From: Teratosphaeria epicoccoides
Lineage: Eukaryota > Ascomycota > Dothideomycetes > Mycosphaerellales > Teratosphaeriaceae
Length of the DNA: 64,000 bases
Direction of reading: 5' to 3'
NCBI GenBank assembly: GCA_021401465.1
Contig: JADDMT010000002.1
Span: 744,001 to 808,000, forward strand
Within the stretch, counting starts at the first letter, position 1, and each line of letters begins with the position of its first letter. The notes beneath the pieces were generated by a model. That model was not told the origin of the DNA, did not search any database, and saw nothing but the letters and a program-made list of their open reading frames with translations. Below, one piece after another: positions 1 to 11,737 of this stretch. Made by a program: the position numbers and the translations under genes.

Positions 1-1094
1 ATGCTGAGCAAGCAGAGCTTGTTCTCGGAGGAAGCTGTCGATGGTCGTGGAGACGCACGACAGGTGTGCGGATGAGTATTTTCTCAGCAGTGCCGACGAC
101 GGCTGGCTGAGGAAGTTGGAAAGGTTTAGCACCACCTGTGGGTCATAGCGAGCTGCCCACTCGGAGAAGTGTGGCTGCGGGCGTTGCAAGATGCAGCGTG
201 CAAGTGCGAGGGCGGACCTTGCCATGATCGATGGCCGAATTGGAATAAATTCCTTGTGGTAGAGAGCAAGCTCGTTGATGTACCATGTCATATGCTCCAG
301 CTCAGGGTCTTGGTTGCCCTCAGCAAGTGCGAGCTGAAGGAAGCTCGTGACGGTTGGGTGACCCACTATCCAGTTGAGAGTCTGAAGAACATGCCATTCC
401 ATCTGAGTGAACATGTCGTCATCGTATAGTGAGCAGCACATCGACTTGAGCTCGCGAATGGTGGGCACCCGTTCTTTGCGGTCGCCATACTTGGAGGCGA
501 TCAGCAGAGCAGCGCAGCCGACAAGCTGGTAGTGACGCTTGTAAACCACTCGCCGTGAGCAGTACCGATCGAGTAGATTGGCCGCGAGGTGGAGCGTCTC
601 TGGCAGTAGCTGAAAGGCGTGATGTGCCTCAAGCAAGAAATCTAGTAGGTAAGGCCGCATGAACCACTGGATCTCTGTTTGGATCTCAATCGAATGGATA
701 TCTGGCATGGTTTCGGTCTGACAATGGTGAGCGAAATTTGAGAGGGCACAAGAGCTGATAGCAACATACCTCCATGAATTCCATGTGGTCCAGCACGTCC
801 TCCTGGTATTCCTCCGCAGTGGCGCGCGAGAGCTCTTCAGCCATAGCCCTTTGTCGAAGCTTGGCACTAGCACGTTGCCTTTCGCGGTCTGCCGCAGCCT
901 TGGCGTAAACGCCATCGTCGTCGTCGTGGTTCTCAACGAAGTACGAGTCACAGTAGCCGTAAGCAGGAAACGCCTGTGTCGCCTGTTGGGCAATGTAGGC
1001 CATAGCGATTCGTGTTGGGTCAGGGATGTTGCAAAGATCGGGCGTTGCGTCAGCTCTGAAGGATGTGACAGGTCGTTGATTGAAGGACGATCTG
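1..1094 (-). CDS. G1/S-specific cyclin, 3' end beyond the window
   Basis: Cell-cycle cyclin that would activate a Cdc28/Cdk1-type kinase at G1/S. Two exons are visible on the minus strand: one from about 1094 down to 770 and one from 717 to position 1, separated by a 52 bp GTATGT...CAG intron (718-769). The second exon carries a full cyclin box, with the segments IQTEIQWFMRPYLLDFL, LLDRYCSRRVVYKRHYQLVG and KYGDRKERVPTIRELKSMC, followed by the start of the C-terminal cyclin fold. The first exon has a charged, Ala/Arg-rich stretch ahead of the box. Frame is open to the window edge, so the C-terminus is missing. The true start is unclear: the first in-frame ATG is at 1003, but an acceptor (GTGCAG) at 1095-1100 and good coding character upstream of the ATG suggest one or more further 5' exons. 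Confidence 0.88.
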
Positions 1095-2989
1095 CTGCAC
1101 AATTGTCGGTTGTATAATGGAACGGCTGTTCAGTAAGTGAACAATATTAAAGAGTGTTGAGCCCGTCGTATGGGCGAGTAAAGGATCGTAATTAGTTGGT
1201 ATGTAGCTCCGAAAGAATGAATGGTCGAGAACCAGCGGCAGTCGAGTAATCGGTTGCCGCTGATATAGAGGAGGATAGCCGGAGGCCCTGCATACATCTG
1301 TTAGCTTGTTGTCGCGTGCGATGTTTTTCTGGCATTGCTCTGGTGAGGCAAGGCCAGTCGCGATGCATACCTCTCGATTGATTACACCGAGCGACAGAGT
1401 AAGCTTCAATGCAGTCAGGGAGCCCCTTGCAAGCCACGGCGAAGCTGCCGATTGGTTTGGAATGCACAGGAGGTTTGTGGGGCCTTGGGATATTATTCTG
1501 TAGAGAACGAGCTAACGCCTCCACGAGTGCTGGACGAACTTCCAAAGATCTGGTTGTTGCCTGGCAGACCCGTCAAGTCTAAGAATGTCAGTCCAGTGCG
1601 CGATCGGGCAAGGAGGCTGTGAGGGTCTTGCTGGCGGAGTCGTACCAACCTTCTCGACCAAGCGTTAACGGTTTCGCGAGTCGTGTGTACAGATTGCTGT
1701 ACCGCTGTATTCAACGCTGAAAAGGCAGGAACGCTGCAAGGCTGCGAATGTATCAGCATGAAGAATTATGTTCATCAGCCCCAATAGCATCGACAGCAGT
1801 GGCGGCAGCAGCAACAACAAGTGTATCCGTCAATTTTGCAAAGCGGAGTGATCCAGATGAGTGCCGGTGGTAGGGCAGAGGTGCCGAGCCGAGACGTGTG
1901 GGTGGGTGGAAAGCAATTTGGTCAGGAATTGGTCCGCGTGGATTCGCTAAAGGAATGTGGGTGCTGGCTTGACCTCAGGCCCGGGAAAGAGTGTATAGCA
2001 GTGGCTCAGGGCAATGTGTCGAAATTTGCACGTCGTTGACGAGGATGTTGAATTTGATGCAGAACTTGCAGTTGGCTCGTGCCATCTGTCGGTGGGTGGC
2101 TCCTGCCGAAAGACATGATGCCGATGCCGATGCCGATGCCGATGCCAGTGATGCATTGCGAGGGGCTAGTATGCCAGATCATTTCCAATGGGGAAAGGGA
2201 TCTATCGAGTGTGGTTCACGTAAAATGACCACAGCAGCGGCAAATCTCCACCCCCGCCAGCATCGCATTTCGAATGTGTCCCTTACACCCAGCCATCATG
2301 CCGCATTCGAAATTGCCATTGCTTCCACGACCTAGGCGACTTGCACTGGGTATGTCTTCTGTGGCTTTGGCACTGACGTCTCGAGTGTGGTGCCAACTCG
2401 CTCCTTCTACCACTGCTGCTGCTCCTGCCACTTTCGGACCCGATGTCATGTCTTGACTCGTACTTCTCCTTACATACCTTTTTCTTTCATACAATCCAAC
2501 AATTCAACGGTGGGCACGTGAGTACAAGGTGTACAGGTTTCGAGTCGGGCGGAGAGATGATGTCGAGTCCGTCGATCAACGAAGAGGACAAGTTCGACTG
2601 TTGGCGGAGGAGGTGATTTTCAAAAGGTGAGTCCGAGCATGAAGGTCTCGAGCACGGTCACGACGCCCTTCGGAGAGGCTAAGGAGATGGGCCGGAAGAG
2701 ACGGATAAAATCTGCTCCTGGTCAGGACTGCAAATTAATATCCTGGCGTCCTTCACGACTCCATTGGACGGAGCATCAAAGAAACAGAAGGGACAGACGC
2801 GGTGAGCGAACGTGAGGATAAGAAGAAGGGAGTGGTCGTCCGAGCTCGAGTTGGTGCTTTGGTGGAGCAACCTTTGACGGCTGGCCTGCGCTAGCTGGGA
2901 CCCCTGCAAATGCAGTCTTAAATGCTGTGCCTTTTTCTTGTCCCGCCACCGCGACGGCGAACCACGAAAGTGAAAGTCATTAGCGTGTC
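1095..2989. other. Upstream region of the cyclin gene, no gene assigned
   Basis: About 1.9 kb without a convincing gene. On the minus strand an ATG at 1759 opens 88 codons with some coding character (ALNTAVQQSVHTTRETVNAW), which could be a 5' exon or a leader reading frame of the cyclin, but I could not join it with confidence. Long leaders with small reading frames are common for G1 cyclins, so this may be mostly 5' UTR and promoter. Confidence 0.4.
2117..2146. repeat. Hexanucleotide microsatellite (GATGCC)5
   Basis: Five perfect tandem copies of GATGCC. It lies outside any gene I can support. Confidence 0.9.
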
Positions 2990-3105
2990 GTGCGCGTGAG
3001 ATGCGTTAATGCATACTCCTGCAGATCAAATCAAGGATTTGCTGGCACATTAGCAACTGTGGCTTGCAACAGACACGAGTTACCGCGCTCAAACCCTGAG
3101 ACAGC

Positions 3106-4062
3106 AGACCGCTCGAGCATCGCCATGAGCATTTCACAAGAGTGCGGTCTTTTGCTGAAACGGATGACCACCTGTATGCACTCACGGACGTTTCGGCTGG
3201 CAGTGAGTACAGACGCGTACAACAAGCTGAAAGCAGCCGTCGAATCGGGCGGCTTCTGGCCTGCTGCGGCTAGACATAGAGTTGCAGACTCCGAAGCACT
3301 CTTATCGAATCAGCCCGCCTGCGTAACCTTGAGCTCGCTACCGCGCTGGACGGGGCTCCCAAGAATTGGAATGAATTATGCGAGCTCTACCGCCAGCGAG
3401 TGCCAGGCGCGTGTTTGGAGCGCAACGGCGGCATGGTCTACGCTGACGCTGTCTTGCGTTCGTCGGTACGTTCAGATCTATTGGCATCAAAGCCATCTGC
3501 TAACCGCCATCATTGACTGCGCATCACCCCGAGGCGGACTCGTACATAGGAGATGCTGGTCGATCTCATTTGGACTTGATCTCACTGGAGGCTCATGCAA
3601 TTAATCGACACAGAGGACGTCATGCTGCCTCCCTTCTGGTAATGCGCATTGGCGATGCGAATTGTTTGCTCGGTAAGATCTGCACTGTTTCTCCGCAATC
3701 TCAACGACCTGTCCTTGCGAATCTCACCGCAGAGCGCCGTCAGGAGTACGACGGCGTTGCACCTATCTGACCCTTTTCTTCCGGTGGGACTCGTTCCATG
3801 CGTACAAACGCGATGCTGAAACGCAAATTCTTATGCTTGCCTCCACTCATGATTAGTCGCCGGGTAAACAGTGAGCACACAACATCGGCGGCCCCTGCCA
3901 TTCTCTGCTTCCGCCCCACAATATCAAGCGTCTCCCTTGCGGAAGAGCCCACTTGGCTGCTTGTATAGTCACTGCAATGTGCGAGACGGACCGCTCGCTT
4001 TCGACTTTGCTGACAAGGCTCTCCTAGAGCTGTGCTCAATTTTTGACGCAGAGATGAATTGA
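3106..4062 (+). pseudogene. Possible frameshifted gene relic
   Basis: Several short open stretches on the plus strand read like real protein but lie in different frames: about 3185-3300 (contains STDAYNKLKAAVESGGFW), about 3300-3450 (contains SARLRNLELATALDGAPKN and ELYRQRVPGACLERNGGMVY), about 3530-3770 (contains SHLDLISLEAHAINRHRG and NLTAERRQEYDGVAPI), about 3755-3860 (contains FFRWDSFHAYKRDAETQIL) and about 3975-4062 (contains FDFADKALLELCSIFDAEMN). A GTACGT...CTAAC...GAG intron (about 3460-3527) could join the second to the third, but the first-to-second transition needs a one-base frameshift near 3300. I do not recognise the family. It may be a decayed gene, a multi-exon gene I could not solve, or chance. 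Confidence 0.25.
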
Positions 4063-6420
4063 CCCGAGCCAAAGGGAAATCGAATTGCCGGCGACGCCAC
4101 GAAATTTTCTTTCTACGCGTGCTGTGTCGCGTGCTATCTTTTGCTTCAGCAAACTCACCATGACGTATCGGCGCTAAGAGCATTGTCTGTTGGGTTGCTC
4201 GTTGGCAGTCGTACTACCTCGTCTGTCTCTTACCAGAAGCACTCCTTGCTGAACGAGTGAGCAGATCTATTCAGCTGCGTCTCACCATAGTCTTGTCAGC
4301 CCATCGCGTACCGTGTCGTGTACGCTCTGAACTACATTGAGTACGAGGCTCTGTTCACTCGGAGTCACATCCAATTGCCTTTCCGATCAAAGCCCTCGAT
4401 CAAGGCGCCTGAGCTCCAGGTACCGCGTAAATGAGGGGCTGGGTTCGGAAAGCCGCAGAGGATGGCCGTTTACTAGTCACAACCGTCCAGGCTTGCAATT
4501 CGCAACATGGATAATAGGACACCGTTCGAAGGCTACATGCTCATGTTCACGCCATTCTTCTGCTGCTACATCTCGACCTTACCCTCAGATCACCTTGGTC
4601 TTATACAAGACCGACCCATAATCTAACGATCGTCATGAGGCTATATGGAACTCGCACCGAACGCAACAAGGGAGCTGCGAACGTCAATCCGCTAGCAAAC
4701 TGCGGTCTCTGCGGTATACGGAGCTAATTGATATCGACTCTTGTCCTAGAAGTGGTTGCTCGTACGAAGTACACCGGCTGCTGGGCTGGCTAGGCTTCTC
4801 GGCCATATTGTTGCAGAGTCGCGTGCTGGAGCAGATAAACGCGTCGCCATCCAATTAACGCGGTCAAACGCGTTCCTTAGCACCCCTATCTGACTTTTGT
4901 CTGTCCCATCCTTGTGGCGTTGCGGCTCACACAACAGCCAGCTCCTAGGTTCTCGTGCGGCTGCCCTGTTTCGAACGGATTGCCAAGCGGATCTTACCTT
5001 GCTCAGGACATCGCGCAGTCCGCGCTTCCGACGTGATCCACGGTAGTGAACGAATGTCGCTTTCATAATGGTCCGAACGCTGTGCCGTTCGTCGCGCCCA
5101 GCTCAGCTATCTGCCATTTGTCGATGTTCCTAGTGCAGCCGAATGCGATGACGAGCCGACATAAAAGCGATACCGATACAACAACCAGCCGTGTTGTGGC
5201 ATCTCAATATTTTGATGATTGATCTGACATTCAGTTTCTCTAGCATGCTTTCACGAAAGACAGCCCGATTGCTTGAGTGACATCCTGCAACACAGGGAAG
5301 CACCCATCCTAGTCTGGACATGTGATCATGCTATTCAAGTCATTAGCAGGGACGTCGAGAGGGGTTTGATGCTGTCGACAACCAGGAAGCAGGGCACGCG
5401 GTAAGACATTAACCTCATCTGTCCGAATCTCTCGACTGGGATGGCAGACCACGTGGCCGTGACCAGGCTGTCCCAGTGAAGTGGACGCTCAAGGGACAAG
5501 CAGATGCTGGCAAGGCGGAAGAACATTATTCAAGAGAGGGGACCATCTACGGGCCCAACGACCAGAATACCTCGGGACATTGTATTGCAATCTGAATGGC
5601 AATGAGCACATAAGAGTCATGAGGTATCGCACAGTCAGTAAAGCTCAGTTCCTGATCAGCACACTGTACAAGCGAGCCTAGCCTGCGGAGATTGTCACCA
5701 TTTGCAGCTCATGCAGTCAACAACGGTAATAATATGGGCAGAGTCATTGATCAACGGTCTACCAGATGACCGAGTGTCTAATGACAGAATTATTTTGATT
5801 TCTCTGATGTACAGGAGACCTATGTTGGGCAGCCTAGGAAGGATAAAGGTAAGGTATTGAAGACCTGCAACATATCCTGCTTTGCCACAAGAGATCTTCA
5901 GTCCAGGATATGGCATTGTATGAGGTGAATACCTTGAGTCCTGCACGCGACAAAAACCTCGGAGGCTTGATATTGCCACCCCATGACACGGCGACTGCAT
6001 ACGTTTTGAAATTACGTTTGTATCACAAAACCACCACGTGGCCGTGGCGAAAGTATAGCTTTGCCTTTCAGGAGGGCGCATGAGCTACATGATCTCGAGA
6101 ACTTTGTGGGAGGGGCCTAGGAGACGCATCGCGTTCTCTGAGACCCTCGTCCAAAAGGTTGCATGACAATAATGCAATGATGTTGAGATAGCTATTCCGG
6201 AAGAAGCGTTGAGTTGCAATTCCATCCCACGCCGGGCCATGCTTCGCATCCTGCTACAACGTAGGGTACGTACCTGTACATACTAGATCTTGCCGCAGCT
6301 CAATTTGCAAATGTCTGCATATGAACATGTGGCGAACGTCAGACATGTTACAGAAGTCAGCGGAGCCATGCGTTCGTATTGCGTGCTAAAATTAAAACGT
6401 GCCAGCTGTCGAGAACAAAC
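4063..6420. other. Gene-poor stretch
   Basis: No reading frame with convincing coding character, no RNA gene and no obvious repeat seen on either strand. It may be the eroded remainder of the relic to its left together with the promoter region of the secreted protein at 6508. Confidence 0.4.
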
Positions 6421-6423
6421 ACA

Positions 6424-6431
6424 GTTTATAA
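6424..6431 (+). promoter_or_regulatory. TATA-like box of the secreted protein gene
   Basis: GTTTATAAG sits about 80 bp upstream of the ATG at 6508, a usual spacing for a fungal TATA promoter with a short leader. Confidence 0.4.
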
Positions 6432-6507
6432 GCTTATTAGAACGGACGTGAAAAGCTAGTTTTTGCTCTACCTGACGTTCTATTCTTCTTCAAGCAGCGC
6501 TTCGAAA

Positions 6508-6888
6508 ATGAAGTTTACAAACCTCGCTACCTACATAATCGCATCTGCATTATTCAACGTGGTCTTAGCAGAGGTCGTGTGCGCAGTCGGCAGGATGAGG
6601 CCGATTAATCCCGGAAGAATATGCCAAAATATTGACGACGACTTTGCGCCTCTGGTACGCTTCGTAGAGGACTGGTGGGGTTCCTTCGCCGAGGGCGAAT
6701 ACTGCGGAAATGCTCGGTTCCACGACGTAGCAAGATGCGAAATAGAGTTTGAAATACGTATTCAACGACGATACGCGAGCGCCACAAGTCATCGATTACA
6801 ATTAGGGGTTGGTCCAGTTGAAGTGTACTACGGAACACCTAAAGGGTGTGATTATTACGGCAACAAATGCTACAGCATCTCACACTAA
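6508..6888 (+). CDS. Small secreted cysteine-rich protein (effector-like)
   Basis: 126 residues, single exon. I chose the ATG at 6508 because it starts a clean signal peptide (MKFTNLATYIIASALFNVVLA, cleavage after Ala21); codons upstream in the same frame have no ATG. The mature part of about 105 residues has six cysteines, typical of disulfide-stabilised secreted proteins, and ends CDYYGNKCYSISH. I do not recognise a named family; size, signal peptide and even cysteine number are those of fungal small secreted proteins. It stands alone in a gene-poor stretch with a TATA-like box upstream. The acidic and aromatic segment around residues 40-60 has no motif I can name. Confidence 0.72.
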   Translation: MKFTNLATYIIASALFNVVLAEVVCAVGRMRPINPGRICQNIDDDFAPLVRFVEDWWGSFAEGEYCGNARFHDVARCEIEFEIRIQRRYASATSHRLQLGVGPVEVYYGTPKGCDYYGNKCYSISH

Positions 6889-7330
6889 GGCAGGTGTGTA
6901 TCCGAGGCGATGCTACTACTGCAGTAGTGATGGACATCTGGGCACAGACAGTAGCTGCGGCCATCAGGGTATCAGACAGTGTCGCCTTGGTGTGAAACCC
7001 TTACAGCAGGAGGGAGTCGGATGCATCTTGCAGGGGAGGGGTGGATGATGAGCGAGTCAGGATTGCGGGTCTGCGAGCTTTAGGGATTGCACTGAGGCGG
7101 CGGCGAAGGTGGAGGCCAAGGTCAGCCTGGTTATGGTTCTGCAAAGACGTCTGCAAAGCACTCTGCAGACGCTCCAAAAAGTTTTTTTATGACTTAGTGT
7201 GAGACGCTGAGTAGAGGGAAATGAGCTCATGTGCGTATCGCCGTATTTGGCTCCGTGAACGAGCAAATGAAAACATGCGAGCCTCTACTCGGCATGGGAC
7301 GAGGTACGATCTATTCCGAACATGGCCGAA
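6889..7330. other. Intergenic, nothing seen
   Basis: Region between convergent genes. It holds a run of seven T at about 7180-7190 but no supported feature. Confidence 0.4.
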
Positions 7331-8371
7331 TCAGCCAGATATCTTCCCAATCCATCCTCTTCGCCGCAACCAGGCAATAGGGCCGACGCCGGACTGAGCA
7401 TCTGGTGAGGTCAACCGCTCCAAGGGCCGACCCCAATCCAGAATCTCGCAGTGCTGCAGGTCAAGCTTCCAGTTGTTCCCGTCGTCGCCAGCACGAAGAC
7501 GGCAAAACCCATCTCGCAAGAACATGCGACGGGTGTTTAGCATCAGACCTGCTACTGCGCGACCTATCAGACCCTGACCCGGTTTGTCAGGCGGTTTCGC
7601 TGGTCCCTGTGCGTCGGCTGTGAACATTCGAGCCTGGATTATGGGTACGTTGGTATATTCGATGTCGTCACCAGCCGAGGTGACCCTTTTGTCGAGGTGC
7701 GCCTGCTTGGGAGCAAGTCGGATCTCTTTGGTAGGCGCGAAAGGCCATTCGCGCGTTTTCAGCACAAGCACCGCGTCTCTTCGGGCTGCGCCTTGCGTTG
7801 ACGGGACCGCCCGCAAGCATATTGAGGTGATCACAGCTGCAGGCGCCAAAATCAAAGCGGTGGCGAAGCAGGCTACAACGAAACCACAGCCCATTGCCGC
7901 CCATCTGCCAAGCCTGTTTTTGGTCTTGTCTTGCTTCGTGTCCTCGCGATAATCTGTCACGAACGCTGAGTTGGTGGCGATAGTATAGGCGCCGAGGAGA
8001 AGCGCAAAACCTGAGGCCAGAGAGAATATGGTGAAGGAGCGGTGGCTAGGCGCCTTGTAGAGTAGCAACTCCTCATTGGCACCCAGGAGTGCTTGGGCAT
8101 ATTCAACAGGCTGGACGCCCTTGAGAGCAGGTGCAGGCGACTGAGACCTCGGCTTTGGTCCAATTGTACCTGGTGTCACGGATCCAGGGTGTGGCAGAGG
8201 CCTCGATGGCCTCTTAGTCTGGGCATGCTGCCTTGCACTGTTGTTGAAGGCTTGATAGGCAGTGCTGGAAAGGTCCTGCCGGACTACGGCAAATCTAGCA
8301 GCTGAAAGTTGAGCGAAGGCTTGTCCTCGAATGCATCCTGGTAGGCGGAGCAAGACTTGTAGTGTCGCCAT
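7331..8371 (-). CDS. TMEM223-like mitochondrial membrane protein
   Basis: 346 residues from the ATG at 8371; the frame runs further up without an ATG. The N-terminus (MATLQVLLRLPGCIRGQAF, rich in Arg and without acids) looks like a mitochondrial targeting sequence. After a Pro/Ser-rich linker comes EELLLYKAPSHRSFTIFSL leading into a first transmembrane helix (about residues 112-132), then a second hydrophobic helix (about 165-190), then a soluble C-terminal domain. The phrase 'LLYK...FF/TI' before a two-helix hairpin resembles TMEM223/TMEM186-type proteins, which act in respiratory-chain assembly in animals; for the fungal protein this is inference. It is divergent from PDX1, sharing a 252 bp intergenic region, so both mitochondrial genes may share a promoter. 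Confidence 0.7.
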   Translation of the reverse strand: MATLQVLLRLPGCIRGQAFAQLSAARFAVVRQDLSSTAYQAFNNSARQHAQTKRPSRPLPHPGSVTPGTIGPKPRSQSPAPALKGVQPVEYAQALLGANEELLLYKAPSHRSFTIFSLASGFALLLGAYTIATNSAFVTDYREDTKQDKTKNRLGRWAAMGCGFVVACFATALILAPAAVITSICLRAVPSTQGAARRDAVLVLKTREWPFAPTKEIRLAPKQAHLDKRVTSAGDDIEYTNVPIIQARMFTADAQGPAKPPDKPGQGLIGRAVAGLMLNTRRMFLRDGFCRLRAGDDGNNWKLDLQHCEILDWGRPLERLTSPDAQSGVGPIAWLRRRGWIGKISG

Positions 8372-8623
8372 ACCACGACGTCGTATGATGGTCGCCGCAA
8401 TGCCAGTGTTGTACTGTAATCTGTAGCGGCTCAGAAAAATCAAGACTCGTGGAGAAACAAGCCCATGCGCATGGTTTCGGGATATGAACTCGGGAATCGG
8501 GCCGCAAATCCGTTCAACAAAGATAGCTCATCAGCTACCAGAAATAATACCGGACGGGCTCTGCGCTGCCCTTGCTGCTGTTTCTCACAAATTGGAAGCA
8601 GCAGACCGAGTCGCGAGGCGGCA

Positions 8624-10043
8624 ATGGCAACCTTTCTAAAGTCTGCGAAGCTGTCTGCTCGTGTAGTGGGTAAATATGCTCCGCCATGCGCCGCCCGGCG
8701 AGGTAAGATCCAGAGACGCGGTACATGTAAACAGTGGAAGGGAGAGCTGACATGCGAGACCAGGCTTCACTGCCTCGGCGCGCGAGGAGGCAGCCCAAAA
8801 CTTCAGCATGCCGGCACTCTCACCGACGATGACCGAGGGCAACATCTCGAGCTGGAGGGTCAAAGAAGGAGACTCATTCTCCGCCGGCGACGTACTACTG
8901 GAAATCGAGACAGACAAGGCGACGATGGACGTGGAGGCACAGGACGACGGGATCATGGCCAAGATCACGCAACCAACTGGTTCCAAGGGTGTCAAGGTGG
9001 GGCAGCGCATCGCAGTCACGGCTGAGGCAGGAGACGATCTTAGCAGTCTAGAGATTCCGAAGGAGGAGGCAGCGTCCAGTGGAGGAGAACCAGCGAAGAA
9101 GGATAGGCCATCGCCACAGGACGAATTGAAGGGGGGCATTGAGACAACGGAGAGCTCACCGAGCGCGGTAGAGGCACCACCATCCTCCAGACCAGAGGCA
9201 GATGCGTCAGCAGGAGGAGCGGCAGAGCACACAGGCGCATCGCAAACAGAAAGCGACCAAGGAGGCAAGCCACAGAAGCAGAAATATCCTCTGTACCCTT
9301 CAGTCGAGCATATCTTACATCAGAACGGCCTGTCTGCTGCCGACGCGGAGAGGATCCCGGCCTCCGGACCCAGTGGCAGATTACTCAAAGGCGACGTCCT
9401 AGCCTACCTTGGTCGGATTCAAAAGGACTATCCAGCCAAGTCTTCGGCTCGCATAAGCAAGCTTGGTCATCTCGACCTATCGAACATCCAGCTCGCGAAG
9501 GTCGCTCCGAAGCCAGAGGCACCAAAGGCAGCCGCTGCTCCACCAGAACTGCCTCAGGAGACCGAAATCGCTCTACCAATCTCACTTTCTGCGGTCATTG
9601 CTACGCAGAGACGCGTGCAAGATAGCCTCGGGATCTTCCTGCCGCTTTCGACATTCATCGCCAGAGCATCCGAGCTCGCCAACGATGACCTGCCTACGAG
9701 CAGAAGCAAACCCACTGCCGACGATCTCTTCAACTCCGTCCTGGGTCTAGACAAGGTTGTGAAATCCTCGCGAGGCAACTACTTTCCGCAGGTGACGGGA
9801 CTGGCACCTATGCGTTTGACCGCACCTGCCAAGGTAGCGAACAAGCCAGACATTATCGACTTGCTTGCACTAAAGACAGCAGCCAAGGGCCCGGCAAAGG
9901 TCATACCTGGTGCTGTCGGCGTCGCTACTGGCGATAATATCTTCAGCGTCACGGCCCGGCTGGGCGAGGAAAGACGAGCAGCCGAATATCTTGAGCGCCT
10001 GAAGTTGGCTCTCGAGAAAGAGCCTGGACGGCTAGTACTCTAA
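8624..10043 (+). CDS. PDX1: Pyruvate dehydrogenase complex protein X (E3-binding protein)
   Basis: Anchors dihydrolipoamide dehydrogenase (E3) to the E2 core of the mitochondrial pyruvate dehydrogenase complex. Two exons: 8624-8702 and 8764-10043, with a 61 bp GTAAGA...CTGAC...CAG intron; 452 residues. Exon 1 encodes the presequence (MATFLKSAKLSARVVGKY...) and exon 2 enters the lipoyl domain at NFSMPALSPTM, with the lipoyl-lysine in ETDKATMDVEA. A Glu/Ser/Pro-rich linker follows, then the peripheral subunit-binding domain (YPSVEHILHQNGLSAADAER, PSGRLLKGDVLAYL), then a C-terminal part with only weak similarity to an acyltransferase core. The catalytic HxxxDG of E2 is not present, as expected for protein X. 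Starting at the internal ATG 8808 would cut off the presequence. Confidence 0.93.
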
Positions 10044-10418
10044 TAACATAGCATTGCATGGTCGAGGCAGGATAGCGAGCGTGGCGTTGTGTGGGCATAA
10101 CATGGCGCTCTGTAGACCAAGTATTTTTGCATTGTGTTGTACACCAGTCCGGACAATTGAACGTCGTAAGTAGTGAAACGTGCGACGGCGGGTCTCAATC
10201 TATGTTCAAAAACTATGGCGGTCATGCTTGCTGCAACCAGCAGCAATGACGACTGGGCAGAGACTTGAATCAACGGGACATATATGCATATGTACAAGAG
10301 CTGACAGATAGTAGCAAATCAAAAGCGCTTCATCGCTTGCAGGCAAAGAACGACTGCGCCAGGGTGTAAACAAGCTTGCTCACACGGCCACGACTACAAT
10401 CCCGACCACGCATGCCTC
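10044..10418. other. Intergenic between convergent genes
   Basis: 3' ends of PDX1 and the oxidase gene face each other. An ATATATGCATAT-like AT-rich patch lies near 10278-10292; nothing else seen. Confidence 0.4.
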
Positions 10419-11737
10419 CTACAACCTGGCAATGAAACCGCTCTTGTCAATCTGCACAACTCGTCAGCAATCTGATCCACTCCCCTTCGTGCCGAGAGAC
10501 TCACCTTAACCAAGTACTCCTTCCCAATATCCCTCACCCTCGTGACCCCCGCCAACGCCATCGTCAACTTGATCTCATCCGCCACAATCTTCAACATCAA
10601 TTCCACCCCAGCTTGGCCCTTGTACGCCAACCCCCACAACGCCGGGCGTCCCACCCACACAAAATCCGCGCCCAACGCCAACGCCTTGAACACGTCCGTC
10701 CCATGCCTGACCCCGCCGTCCACATGCACCGGGATCTTGCCCTGCACCGCCTCCACGACTTCCGGCAGTGCATCCAGGGTCGCCAGAGCGCCATTGAGCT
10801 GCCGGCCCCCGTGGTTCGAGACCACGATCCCGCGGACGCCGTGATGCACGGCGAGGAGCGCGTCCTCGGCCGTCGCGATGCCTTTGACCCAGACTTCCAT
10901 TTCGGGACAGCATTGGGATTTTAGCCATTCGATGTCTTTCTCCCAGCTGAGAGTCGGGTTGGCTGCGTGCGTGTGGAAAGTTATGGAGCCTTCGGGCAGG
11001 ACTCTCTTGCCGTCCGGGTCGGTGTAGCCGGCTTTCGAGGGAGTCTCTGGCTTTGAGGAAGGGGCGTCGACTTTGCGCGACTCGTTTGCGGAGGGGGCCT
11101 TCAAGTCCTCGTCGTAAATGGGGTTCTCGTCGTCTTCGCGGCCGGCGAAATTGGCGATTTTGAAGTGGGGGGGTAGTTTGAACTGGTTCCGGATTTCGAG
11201 GTTGCGGCGGCCGAGGTAGGGGGTGTCGACTGTGAGGAAGACAGCTTTGAAGCCGGCTTGTTTGGCGCGCTGGATAAGTTTGGCGCTGTGCGCGCGTTCT
11301 TCGAAGAGGTAGAGTTGCAGGACGTTGGGGATGGCGCCGCTGGCTTCACGCACGTCTTCGAGGCTGGTTGTGGCGAAAGAGGAGAGGCCCATGGGGACTT
11401 CGGCTTTTTCGCACGCGCGTGCGGTCCCGAGCTCGCCGTCGTGATGGGCGAGCTTTTGCATGGCGGTGGGTGCTACGCCCATGGGAATACTGCTCTTGAA
11501 GCCCAAGACGTTGACGCTTGTGTCGATGTTGGAGACGTCTCGCAGGACTCGCGGGCGGATGCGGTACTTCTGGTATGCATCCATGTTCTCCTTCAAGGTG
11601 GATCCAGAGTCGGCACCTTCATTGTAATAATCGCGGGTCTGCTTATCCATCAAGTTTCGCGCATGTTTCTCCAATTCTTCAATTGTGAGGCAGTTGAGGT
11701 CATTATCGCCCTTGAAGTGCAGGTCTCGGATCACCAT
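10419..11737 (-). CDS. FMN-dependent 2-hydroxyacid oxidase (glycolate oxidase type), peroxisomal
   Basis: Oxidises an (S)-2-hydroxy acid to a 2-oxo acid with FMN; in a peroxisome the product with O2 would be H2O2. Exon 1 is 10505-11737 and a tiny last exon of 11 codons is 10419-10451, joined over a 53 bp GTGAGT...CAG intron; 421 residues. The family signatures are clear: RDYYNEGADSG near the N-terminus, GVAPTAMQKLAH, the FMN-binding LTVDTPYLGRRNLEIRN, VKGIATAEDALLAVHHGVRG, the active-site block VVSNHGGRQLNGALATLDAL, and HVDGGVRHGTDVFKALALGA. An acidic insert with Ser/Pro sits at about residues 210-250. Splicing replaces a meaningless read-through tail by IDKSGFIARL, whose final ARL is a PTS1-type peroxisomal signal. 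The start is the ATG at 11737. Confidence 0.92.
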
